From Palsa-504 sp963835775 (GTDB lineage: Bacteria; Actinomycetota; Actinomycetes; Streptosporangiales; Streptosporangiaceae): 64,000 bases of DNA. Location of the stretch: NCBI GenBank assembly GCA_963835775.1, contig CAWIHB010000006.1, positions 186,001 to 250,000 of the forward strand, given 5' to 3'. The notes beneath the pieces are model-generated. The model did not search any database. It saw only the letters and a program-made list of their open reading frames with translations, and was not told the origin of the DNA. The position numbers were made by a program, and so were the translations under genes. Positions 52,605 to 59,776 of this stretch are shown here, in pieces. Position 1 is the stretch's first letter, and every line of letters starts with the position of its first letter.

Positions 52605-52634
52605 CGTCGCTCTAACCGACTGAGCTAAGGCGGC
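52558..52634 (-). tRNA. tRNA-Thr (anticodon CGT)
   Basis: Complete cloverleaf on the minus strand: acceptor GCCGCCT/AGGCGGC, D-arm GCTC..GAGC, anticodon arm ACGCA-CTCGTAA-TGCGT (anticodon CGT, reading ACG), T-arm ATCGG-TTCGATT-CCGAT, discriminator T and encoded CCA. 77 nt. It is the integration target and stays intact because the element restores its 3' half. Confidence 0.97.
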
Positions 52635-52725
52635 ACGCCGCCCGACCGGGCGACGCGACGAGTCTACCGGAACCTCGGGCCGCGCCTGGACCGGCCAGCA
52701 GCACCGGGACCGTAATATCCTCAGC

Positions 52726-53151
52726 GTGAGGCTTCCCGAAGGCGAAGCACGGGCGCGGTTCGCCACCATGCCGGTGGCGCGCCTGGGGACCGCTGACGCT
52801 CAGGGCCGGCCGCATGTCGTGGTGGTCACCTTCGCGGTCGAAGATGATGTCATTTATACGGCCGTGGACCAGAAGCCGAAGTCCGGCACCAACCTGAAGC
52901 GGCTGCGGAACGTCAGCGAGAATGCGTCGGTCAGCATGCTCGCCGACCGGTACTCCGACGATTGGGAAACACTGTGGTGGGTCCGTGCCGACGGCAGGGC
53001 GGCGATCCTGGCCGATCAGCGGCAGATGGCGGAGCCGCTGCGGCTGCTGGCGAGCCGCTACTGGCAGTACCGGCAGGCTCCGCCGACGGGTCCGGTGCTA
53101 GCGGTGACGGTCGAGCGCTGGTCGGGCTGGGCGGCGGGACCGGCGGCTTGA
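52726..53151 (+). CDS. PPOX-class F420-dependent oxidoreductase (split-barrel)
   Basis: 141 residues. Family pattern: ARARFATMPVARLGTADAQGRPHVVVVTFAVEDDVIYTAVDQKPK, then NLKRLRNVSENASVSMLADRYSDDWETLWWVRADGRAAI and MAEPLRLLASRYWQY. It matches the F420-dependent pyridoxamine-oxidase-like group of actinobacteria. The cofactor assignment follows the family; the substrate is unknown. First chromosomal gene after the tRNA; its stop overlaps the next gene's start. Confidence 0.92.
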   Translation: MRLPEGEARARFATMPVARLGTADAQGRPHVVVVTFAVEDDVIYTAVDQKPKSGTNLKRLRNVSENASVSMLADRYSDDWETLWWVRADGRAAILADQRQMAEPLRLLASRYWQYRQAPPTGPVLAVTVERWSGWAAGPAA

Positions 53152-54659
53152 GCCTGAGGGTGAGACGCGGGCTGAGGCGGCACTGGCTGGTCGCGGCGCT
53201 GCTGCTGCTCGCGGCGGCGCTGCGGGCCGTGGTGTTCGCGGCGTACCACCCGGCACTGATCTTCCCGGACAGCGTCCGCTACCTGCAGTACGCACAGAAC
53301 TTCGCCGACGGGCGCTGGACGGTCGACGGGCTGCGGCAGAGCGGCTATTCCCTGCTGATCATCCCGGTCATGCTGCTGCATGACCTGTGGATCATCCCGC
53401 TGATCCAGCATCTGGTCGGACTGGCCACGGCGGTGCTGGTCTACGCGGTGCTGGTCCGCTTCGGCATCCGGACCTGGCTGGCCGCGGTGGCCACCATCCC
53501 GGTCCTGTTCGATCCGCTGCAGCTGATTCTCGAGCAGTACGTACTGACCGATACCTGGACCGTGTTCCTGCTGGTGGCGGCACTGGTCATCCTGGTCTGG
53601 CGGCAAGCAGCGCCTCGCGGGAACACGGGCCCGGGCTGGCGGCCGGCGGCGGTGTGCGGGCTGCTGCTCGGAGTGGCCGTGACGTTCCGGGACGAAGAGC
53701 TGATCATGATCGTCCCGGCCGTCATCTACCTGGCCGTGACCGTCCGGCCAGGGCGGCGCCTGGTCAAGCGGCTGGCCGCGCTGGCCGGCTGCTTCCTGAT
53801 CCCGGTGGCGGCCTATCTGGGCTGGTTCGACGCTTCGCACGGCACACCGGGATTCACCAGCTTCGACGGCGCGTTCCTGTACGGCCGGGTGGCCGACTTC
53901 GCCTCCTGCGCCGGGCTGAACCTGCCCAGCTACGAGAAGCCGCTCTGCCCCACCCAGCCCCCGGCCCAGCGCACCGCGGACTTCTACACCTGGGCCCCGC
54001 AGTCGCCGCAGTGGACGTTCCGCCCTCCGGCGGGCATGTCCCGGGATGAGGTGGTGCGCGACTTCAGCCTGCGGATCCTGAAGCATCAGCCGCTGGCCTA
54101 CGCCGCGGCGGTGGCCGATGACTTCTTCTACGGCTTCTCCCCCGTCCGCGGACCCGGTCCCGAGCATTACTCACCGGCGTACCTGCAGTTCCACCCGTAC
54201 ATCCAGTACGACCCGCAGGCCGACGCCTCGATCGGCGCCCTGGGCTACCGGGCGCCCGCGGTACGGCCGGGCCTGGCTACCTTCCTGACCAGCTACGGGC
54301 GCTGGTTTTATGTACCCGGACCGGTATTCGCAGCCGGGCTGGTGCTGGCGCTCACCGCCCTGGCCGTGGCCACGCGCCGACGCCGGCGCGGGCCAGGCGA
54401 GCAGGCGCCTGCCCGCGGCGCGTGCCTGCTGTTCACCGCCGCCGCGGTGCTGGTGCTGATCCCGCCGGCCGCGTTCGCCACCTTCGACTGGCGCTACCAG
54501 CTGCCGCAGCTCACCCTGATCCCGGTCGCCGCGGTCCTCGGCGCGGCCGCCCTCGGCGGCGGCCGCCTCACTCGGACCGCCAGCGCCGGTACAGCTCTAC
54601 GAACTCGTCCCGCATCTGCTGAGTCAGGTCTTCAGGCACCAGGCGCCCGGTCAGCCTGA
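53148..54659 (+). CDS. Polytopic membrane protein, GT-C glycosyltransferase-like (ArnT/PMT-type)
   Basis: About 503 residues from TTG 53148, which overlaps the previous stop; GTG 53160 is an alternative. It has about 10 hydrophobic segments (for example 13-33, 54-70, 76-97, 109-131, 138-156). The first loop has ALIFPDSVRYLQYAQNFADG, with Asp after the first helix as in GT-C transferases, then QSGYSLLIIPVML and DTWTVFLLVAAL. These features and length fit lipid-linked sugar transferases of the GT-C fold, but the donor and acceptor are unknown. Its 3' end overlaps the anti-sigma gene tail to tail by 92 bp. Confidence 0.7.
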   Translation: MSLRVRRGLRRHWLVAALLLLAAALRAVVFAAYHPALIFPDSVRYLQYAQNFADGRWTVDGLRQSGYSLLIIPVMLLHDLWIIPLIQHLVGLATAVLVYAVLVRFGIRTWLAAVATIPVLFDPLQLILEQYVLTDTWTVFLLVAALVILVWRQAAPRGNTGPGWRPAAVCGLLLGVAVTFRDEELIMIVPAVIYLAVTVRPGRRLVKRLAALAGCFLIPVAAYLGWFDASHGTPGFTSFDGAFLYGRVADFASCAGLNLPSYEKPLCPTQPPAQRTADFYTWAPQSPQWTFRPPAGMSRDEVVRDFSLRILKHQPLAYAAAVADDFFYGFSPVRGPGPEHYSPAYLQFHPYIQYDPQADASIGALGYRAPAVRPGLATFLTSYGRWFYVPGPVFAAGLVLALTALAVATRRRRRGPGEQAPARGACLLFTAAAVLVLIPPAAFATFDWRYQLPQLTLIPVAAVLGAAALGGGRLTRTASAGTALRTRPASAESGLQAPGARSA

Positions 54660-54825
54660 TGGTCTCCCGCATCTGGGCCAGGTACTCGGTGCAGTGCGGG
54701 CAGGCGGCCAGGTGCGCCTCGAACCGCCGCCGGGCCGACCGGGACAGCGCACCTTCCAGGTAGTCGGTCACCAGCTCGACCGCCTGCTGGCAGACGAGGT
54801 CACGGCGCGCAAGGCGGAGCCTCAT
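54568..54825 (-). CDS. Anti-sigma factor, zf-HC2 type
   Basis: 85 residues. Zinc-finger anti-sigma motif: CQQAVELVTDYLEGALSRSARRRFEAHLAACPHCTEYLAQM, with Cys, His-x3-Cys-x2-Cys as in ZAS domains. No membrane segment, so it is soluble. It overlaps the start of the sigma gene's stop by ATGA (54822-54825), so the pair is co-translated. It should sequester the small sigma protein; whether it responds to redox is inferred from the family. Confidence 0.9.
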   Translation of the reverse strand: MRLRLARRDLVCQQAVELVTDYLEGALSRSARRRFEAHLAACPHCTEYLAQMRETIRLTGRLVPEDLTQQMRDEFVELYRRWRSE

Positions 54826-55133
54826 GGCACCTCCCGGAACTCGTCCTCGAACAGCTGCCGCAGCCGGCTCCGGCCCCGGTGCAGCAGGACCCGCTGGTTC
54901 GCCTCGCTAATGGACAGCACGGCGCAGACCTCTTCGCTGCTCAGCTCCTCGACGTCGCGCAGCAGGACGACCTCCCGCTGCCGGGCGGGCAGCCCGTCCA
55001 TGCATTCCCTGATACGGCCGGCCAGCTTGCCCGCCTCCAGCCGGCCCTCGGCCGCCTCGATCCAGTGCTCCGGCGGATCGGCCCAGCTGCCTGAGCCGCC
55101 GAACCGGGCCGGATCGCCGTCGGCCTCCATCAC
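54822..55133 (-). CDS. Sigma-70 family protein with region 4 only
   Basis: 103 residues from GTG 55133 (or ATG 55130). Only sigma region 4 is present: GLPARQREVVLLRDVEELSSEEVCAVLSISEANQRVLLHRGRSRLRQLFEDEF, with the HTH that reads the -35. The region-2 helices needed for core and -10 binding are absent; the N-terminal ~45 residues are acidic and non-homologous. The frame is open upstream but carries no sigma-like text. It is followed by the anti-sigma gene. It may be a truncated ECF sigma or a regulator using region 4 alone. Confidence 0.85.
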   Translation of the reverse strand: MMEADGDPARFGGSGSWADPPEHWIEAAEGRLEAGKLAGRIRECMDGLPARQREVVLLRDVEELSSEEVCAVLSISEANQRVLLHRGRSRLRQLFEDEFREVP

Positions 55134-55161
55134 CGCGAGCCTGGGCTCGTCGGCTGGCGCC

Positions 55162-55689
55162 TCAGCCGTGAGTGCGACGCTGGGCAGCGCGGTGCAGCCG
55201 CCGCATCGTCTTGACCAGCTCCGCAGGTCTCATGGGCAGCACGTTGTCCGGGATGAGAATGTCGCTCGCCGTCGGCCCGTTGATCCGGAGCAGGAGCCGA
55301 TGCCAGGCGGACTGCCGGGCGCGGAACGCCTCCGGGTCGGTGACCGTGACCGTCACGAAGACCCGCCTCCGGAACGGCCGCTCGTCGATGCGCTGAACCT
55401 CCTGCCAGGGCACGTAGCCCGCGCTGATCAGCGAGCCGTGGTCGGTGAAGCCGTCGGCGTCCAGGATCAGCGCCGGCCGGTTCCGGGTGGCCCGCAGCAG
55501 CAGCGCAAGCGTAATCGGCGCGAAGATCACCAGCCCCAGCAGCCCGATGGTCAGCCCGAAGTACCCGCCGGTCCGTTCGGCGACCAGCAAGGCCGACACG
55601 CAGGTCACGGTGATCCCCATGGGGAGCAGCCGCCACCGGCGCCTGGGAGGTGTCTCGACGAGGATGCGGTCGTCGTGCTGGATGGCCAT
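55162..55689 (-). CDS. PH-like domain membrane protein
   Basis: 175 residues from ATG 55689. Two adjacent hydrophobic segments at about 20-40 and 45-67 (MGITVTCVSALLVAERTGGYFGLTIGLLGLVIFAPITLALLL) are followed by a beta-rich domain (LILDADGFTDHGSLISAGYVPWQEVQRID, VFVTVTVTDPEAFRARQSAW, LIPDNVLPMRPAELVKTMRRLH). This is the layout of actinobacterial PH-like/bPH proteins anchored in the membrane. Function unknown. Leftward, and followed by the sigma gene. Confidence 0.75.
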   Translation of the reverse strand: MAIQHDDRILVETPPRRRWRLLPMGITVTCVSALLVAERTGGYFGLTIGLLGLVIFAPITLALLLRATRNRPALILDADGFTDHGSLISAGYVPWQEVQRIDERPFRRRVFVTVTVTDPEAFRARQSAWHRLLLRINGPTASDILIPDNVLPMRPAELVKTMRRLHRAAQRRTHG

Positions 55690-55734
55690 GCGCCAAGCCT
55701 GCACATGCTGGGGCGCATGTCAAGTCAGCGCATG

Positions 55735-56004
55735 TCAAGTCGGGGCACGACGCGTCGAGCCGGCCGCCGACAGCCGCCCGTCGAACCGGACGCCGAACAC
55801 GTCGATGTCGTTCCCGTTCGCCTTGGTCGTCACGATGAGCTGGCTGCCGTCCGGGCTGAAGGCCACCTGCCCCGGCGTGTTGGTGAACTGAGGGCTGGCC
55901 GTCGGGTCAAGGCCGAGCGCACGCCCGGAGCCGGGGATCGGGACCAGGAAGCCGCCCAGGACCCGGTAGCCCTGCAGCCGGCCGCCACCCAGGGCGTTGA
56001 GCAT
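55735..56004 (-). pseudogene. C-terminal fragment of a beta-propeller (lactonase-like) protein
   Basis: 89 residues with propeller signatures (QFTNTPGQVAFSPDGSQLIVTTKANGNDIDVFGVRFDGRLS) but no beginning: only about one or two blades remain. The parent would be a ~350-residue lactonase-family protein. The upstream region to 56073 has no continuation. It is a remnant, possibly left by a deletion. Confidence 0.65.
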
Positions 56005-56073
56005 ATGGGTGTCTGGCTTGCGCCTATTAGTCCCGCGCGAGGCCGCCGCGTTACACGGCCGCGTATCCGGCCG

Positions 56074-57588
56074 TCACTGGCACACCATCCCGCTCTTCGG
56101 CACGGTCAGGCTGAACAGGTAATCGTTGACGGTCGTGTCCACGCAGGTGCTGCCCTCGCCGTAGGCGGTGTGGCCGTCGCCGTTCCAGCCGAGCAGCACC
56201 CCAGATGACAGGTCGCCGGCCAGCGCCTGAGCCCACCGGTACGGGGTGGCGGGGTCGCGCAGCGTCCCGACCACCAGGATGGGCGGCGCTCCGGCGGCCC
56301 GGATCTGCGGCAGCGGGTAGGACGGGACCGGCCAGTACGCGCACGACAGGCTGCCCCACACGATAGCCGCGCCGAACAGGGGCGCGGCGCGGGCCGCCGC
56401 CGACGCGGCCGCCTGCCAGGTGGCCAGCGACCGCGGCCACGGCCGGTCCAGGCAGTCGATCGCGGTGACCACGTTGGCCAGGGTGCCGTAGGTGCCGTTG
56501 GGATTGCGTTCGTACAGCGCGTTGGCCAGCTCGACGAGCCCGGCGCCGTTGCCCGAGAACGCGTCGGCCAGCGCATTCTCCAGGATGGGCCAGAACGACC
56601 GGCTGTACAGCGCGGCGGCCACGCCGTTCAGCAGCATGGCGCCGTCGGCGATCTGGCCGTCGCCGAGCTGATTGGACAGCGGTGCGGAGTTGGCCCGGGT
56701 GATCAGGCCCTGCAGTTTCGCCTCGGCGGCCGCGGCCGGGCCGCCGTGGCCGAGCGGACAGGTCGCCGAGGCCAGGCACCACGACGCGAACGCGCCGAAC
56801 GCCACCTGGAATCCCGCCGCCTGGACGGTGCCGGCCTGCAGCGATGGCGTATCCGGGTCCACGGCGCCGTCCAGGACCAGCGCTCGCACCCGGCGCGGGA
56901 ACAGTTGCGCATACCAAGTACCCAGGTACGTTCCGTATGACTTGCCTAGATAGGTGAGTTTCGCTTCGCCGAGCGCCGCTCGGAGCACGTCCATGTCCCG
57001 CGCCGCGTTCTGGGTGCCGACGTAGGGCAGCAGGTCCGCCGAGTTGCGCTGGCATTCGGCGGCGAACAGCTTGCTCTGCGCGACCAGGCTGGCCAGCTGG
57101 GCCGGAGTCGAAGGTTCGTCGTCGGTGGCGAAGAACCGGTCGAGCTGCGGGCCGGTCATGCAGTTCAGGGCGGGCTGGCTGCCGCCGACGCCGCGCGGGT
57201 CGAAGCCCACGAGGTCGAACCGGGCCAGCAGGGCGGCGGGAAACTCGCTGCGGGCGCCCAGCGCGTACTGCACGCCCGACGCGCCCGGCCCGCCGGGGTT
57301 GATGACCAGCGCGCCGATCCGCTGGGCCGGGTTGGCGGCGGGCAGCTTGATCACCGGCAGCGTGAAGCGCCGCCCGTTCGGCCGGGCGTAGTCGAACGGG
57401 ACGACCAGCTGGGCGCACTCGAACCCGCTGTCACACGGCTGCCAGTCGAGCCGCTGCGCGTAGTACCCGGCCAGGGTGGATGGCTGCGGAGAGGCGGCGG
57501 AGGTCGCGGTCGCGCCGGAACATCCGCTGACCAGGACGGCCAGCGCGGCCGCGGCGGCGGCCCAGCGAGCCCGGCGGCCCGGCCTCAC
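56074..57588 (-). CDS. Secreted alpha/beta hydrolase, tripeptidyl aminopeptidase-like lipoprotein
   Basis: 504 residues from GTG 57588, which overlaps the RicT stop by GTGA; a GTG at 57669 would precede the signal. Signal peptide with lipobox: VRPGRRARWAAAAAALAVLVSGCSG. Catalytic Ser in YLGKSYGTYLGTWYAQLFP (GxSYG), with the oxyanion segment INPGGPGASG before it; a C-terminal TAP-like domain contains RDPATPYRWAQ (Asp) and GDGHTAYGEG (His). This is the Streptomyces SlpD/E-type peptidase family, acting outside the cell. Confidence 0.9.
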   Translation of the reverse strand: MRPGRRARWAAAAAALAVLVSGCSGATATSAASPQPSTLAGYYAQRLDWQPCDSGFECAQLVVPFDYARPNGRRFTLPVIKLPAANPAQRIGALVINPGGPGASGVQYALGARSEFPAALLARFDLVGFDPRGVGGSQPALNCMTGPQLDRFFATDDEPSTPAQLASLVAQSKLFAAECQRNSADLLPYVGTQNAARDMDVLRAALGEAKLTYLGKSYGTYLGTWYAQLFPRRVRALVLDGAVDPDTPSLQAGTVQAAGFQVAFGAFASWCLASATCPLGHGGPAAAAEAKLQGLITRANSAPLSNQLGDGQIADGAMLLNGVAAALYSRSFWPILENALADAFSGNGAGLVELANALYERNPNGTYGTLANVVTAIDCLDRPWPRSLATWQAAASAAARAAPLFGAAIVWGSLSCAYWPVPSYPLPQIRAAGAPPILVVGTLRDPATPYRWAQALAGDLSSGVLLGWNGDGHTAYGEGSTCVDTTVNDYLFSLTVPKSGMVCQ

Positions 57589-58450
57589 CGGTCGTCCCGG
57601 GGCGCCCTTCCGCGGCCGCCGGCGCGGTTCTTGCCGTGCATCGCCTCGTAGTCCTGCCGCGAGCCGCACACGCTGGCCTTCGGGCAGGCGCAGGCCTGGC
57701 CGTCGGCGGACAGCTTCACCACCACCGTGTCCGAAGGGACGTTGTGCCCGATGACGGTGCCCGGGCGGCCGGCGAGGTGACCGCGGCGCCGACCGGCGGG
57801 GCGTCCTTGCGGAAGTCCTGGTACAGCGGGTGCTCGTACTTCAGGCAGCACATCAGCCGGCCGCAGGCCCCGGCGATCCGCAGCGGGTTCACCGGCAGGT
57901 CCTGGTCCTTGGCCATCCGGACCGACACCGGCTCGAAGTCCTTGAGGAAGGTCGCGCAGCACAGGTCCCGGCCGCATGGCCCGATCCCGCCCTGCAGCCG
58001 GGCCTCGTCCCGGGGGCCGATCTGCCGCAGTTCCACGCGGGCCCGCAGCCGGCTGCCCAGGTCCCGGACCAGGGCCCGGAAATCCACCCGGTTCGGGGCG
58101 CTGAAGTAGACGATGAACACGTTCTCCGACCCGATGTAGTCCACCGCGGTGACCTTCATCGGCAGCTCGTGCTCCCGGATCAGCCTGCGGGCGGCCAGCC
58201 GCCCCCCGGCCCGGCGGCGGCGGTTCTCCTCGTCGCGGGCCAGGTCGTCATCGCCGGCGATGCCCTCGCACACCGGCAGCCCGTTGATGTCCTCGGAGAC
58301 CCACTGCGGCGCCCACACGCATTCGGCCACCTCGGGGCCGGAGTCGGTGGGCACCAGCACCTTGTCGCCGATACCTGGCGAGTGCGCACCCGGATCGAGA
58401 TAGTACAGCCGTCCGTACCGCTCGAAGCTCACCGCCATCATCATGCCCAC
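57585..58450 (-). pseudogene. ricT: PSP1/RicT-family protein, frameshifted near 57772
   Basis: The first frame (58450) gives MAVSFERYGRLYYLDPG, the PSP1 core (KVTAVDYIGSENVFIVYFSAPNRVDFRALVRDLGSRLRARVELRQIGPRDEARLQGGIGPCGRDLCC) and GRLMCCLKYEHPLYQDFRKDAPPVGAAVTSPA. The normal end (GTVIGHNVPSDTVVVKL, CACPKASVCGSRQDYEAMHG) is in another frame ending at 57585. One missing base restores it. RicT proteins take part in RNA-processing complexes (RicAFT) in Bacillus; the actinobacterial role is less clear. It sits downstream of holB, the usual order. Confidence 0.85.
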
Positions 58451-58531
58451 GAGCCCAGACTACGGTGCCCGGGCGTCCTGGGCATATGTCGCCCGGTTTG
58501 TCAGACCTCGATGTCAGGCGCGCGCGGGGGG

Positions 58532-59776
58532 TTAGCCCTCCATGAGGGACAGCGCCATCTCCTCTACGGCCAGCAGCGGAGCCACGTTCACCGTCAGGCG
58601 CTCACGGCAGTGCATGATGGCTTGCAGGCGGCGCAGGCTGGACTCGGGGGTGGAGAGGGCGGCGACCTTGCGCAGGTCGGGCTCGCGATCGCCGTTCGCG
58701 AGTTCGACGCCGGCGCCGAGCTGGACCATCAGGACGTCGCGGTAGAACACGGCCAGGTCGAGCAGGGCGGCGTCCAGGGTGTCGCGCTTGACCCGGGTGG
58801 CGCGGGACTTCTGCCGGTCCTCGAGGTCCTTCATGGCGCCGGCCACGCCGCGCATGGCCTTGGCCACGCCCTTGCCCGTGGACCCCTCGCCGAACGCCCG
58901 GCGCAGCGCCTCCCGCTCCGGCTCGTCCAGGTCCTCGGTGACCGACTTGGCCTCGTCCTCGGCCGTCCGGACCAGCGAGGCAGCCGCGGACAACGCCGGG
59001 CCCAGGGATACGGCCTGCAGCGGCACGCGCAGCACCTCGGCCCGGCGGGCGGCGGCCGAGGAATCGAGGGCCAGGCGCCGGGCGCGGCCCACGTGTCCCT
59101 GCGCCGCGCGGGCCGCGGCCAGCGCGGCGGCGGGTTCGATGCCGTCCCGCGTCACCAGGACCTTAGCCACCTCGGACGAGGCCGGCACGACCAGCGTGAC
59201 AACGCGGCAGCGCGACCTGATCGTGGGCACCAGGTCCTCGGCCGACGGCGCGCACAGCAGCCAGACGGTCCGCGGGACGGGCTCCTCGATGGCCTTCAGC
59301 AGGGCATTCGCGGCCTGCTCGGTGCACCGGTCGGCGTCCTCGAACAGGACCACATGCCAGCGTCCCCCGGCCGGAGCGCCGGCCGCGCGCAGCACCAGGT
59401 CCCTGGTCTGCTTGACCCCGTAGGACAGCCCCTCCGGACGGACCAGCATGAGATCGGCGTGGGTGCCGGCCTGCACCTGGCGGCAGGAGACGCACTCGCC
59501 GCAGCCACCCGACGGGCACAGCAGCGCGGCGGCGAAAGCCCGGGCCGCCACCGACCGGCCGGACCCGGGCGGCCCAGTGAACAGCCAGGCATGCGTCATC
59601 GCGCTGTGCTTCCCCGGCGGGACGACCCCCCGGGGAACCCCCGATTCTGGGGGAGAACCTTCCCCCTCAGAACCCCCCGGACCGGCCAGCAGCGCCGCGG
59701 CCGCGGCGGCCGCCCGCTGCAGCTGCGCCACCACCGCGTCCTGCCCGGCGAGCTCACCGAAGAACCCCGAGCTCAC
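58532..59776 (-). CDS. holB: DNA polymerase III delta' subunit
   Basis: 414 residues from GTG 59776. Clamp-loader AAA fold: THAWLFTGPPGSGRSVAARAF (P-loop), zinc Cys set LLCPSGGCGECVSC, ANALLKAIEEPVPRTVWLLCAPS with sensor-1, and RSRCRVVTLV. A long N-terminal insert (residues ~30-60, Gly/Pro-rich) separates the opening FFGELAGQDAVVAQLQRA from the fold. The delta' protein opens the beta clamp with tau/gamma and delta at replication. It overlaps the stop of the MFS-Tmk gene by GTGA. Confidence 0.93.
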   Translation of the reverse strand: MSSGFFGELAGQDAVVAQLQRAAAAAAALLAGPGGSEGEGSPPESGVPRGVVPPGKHSAMTHAWLFTGPPGSGRSVAARAFAAALLCPSGGCGECVSCRQVQAGTHADLMLVRPEGLSYGVKQTRDLVLRAAGAPAGGRWHVVLFEDADRCTEQAANALLKAIEEPVPRTVWLLCAPSAEDLVPTIRSRCRVVTLVVPASSEVAKVLVTRDGIEPAAALAAARAAQGHVGRARRLALDSSAAARRAEVLRVPLQAVSLGPALSAAASLVRTAEDEAKSVTEDLDEPEREALRRAFGEGSTGKGVAKAMRGVAGAMKDLEDRQKSRATRVKRDTLDAALLDLAVFYRDVLMVQLGAGVELANGDREPDLRKVAALSTPESSLRRLQAIMHCRERLTVNVAPLLAVEEMALSLMEG

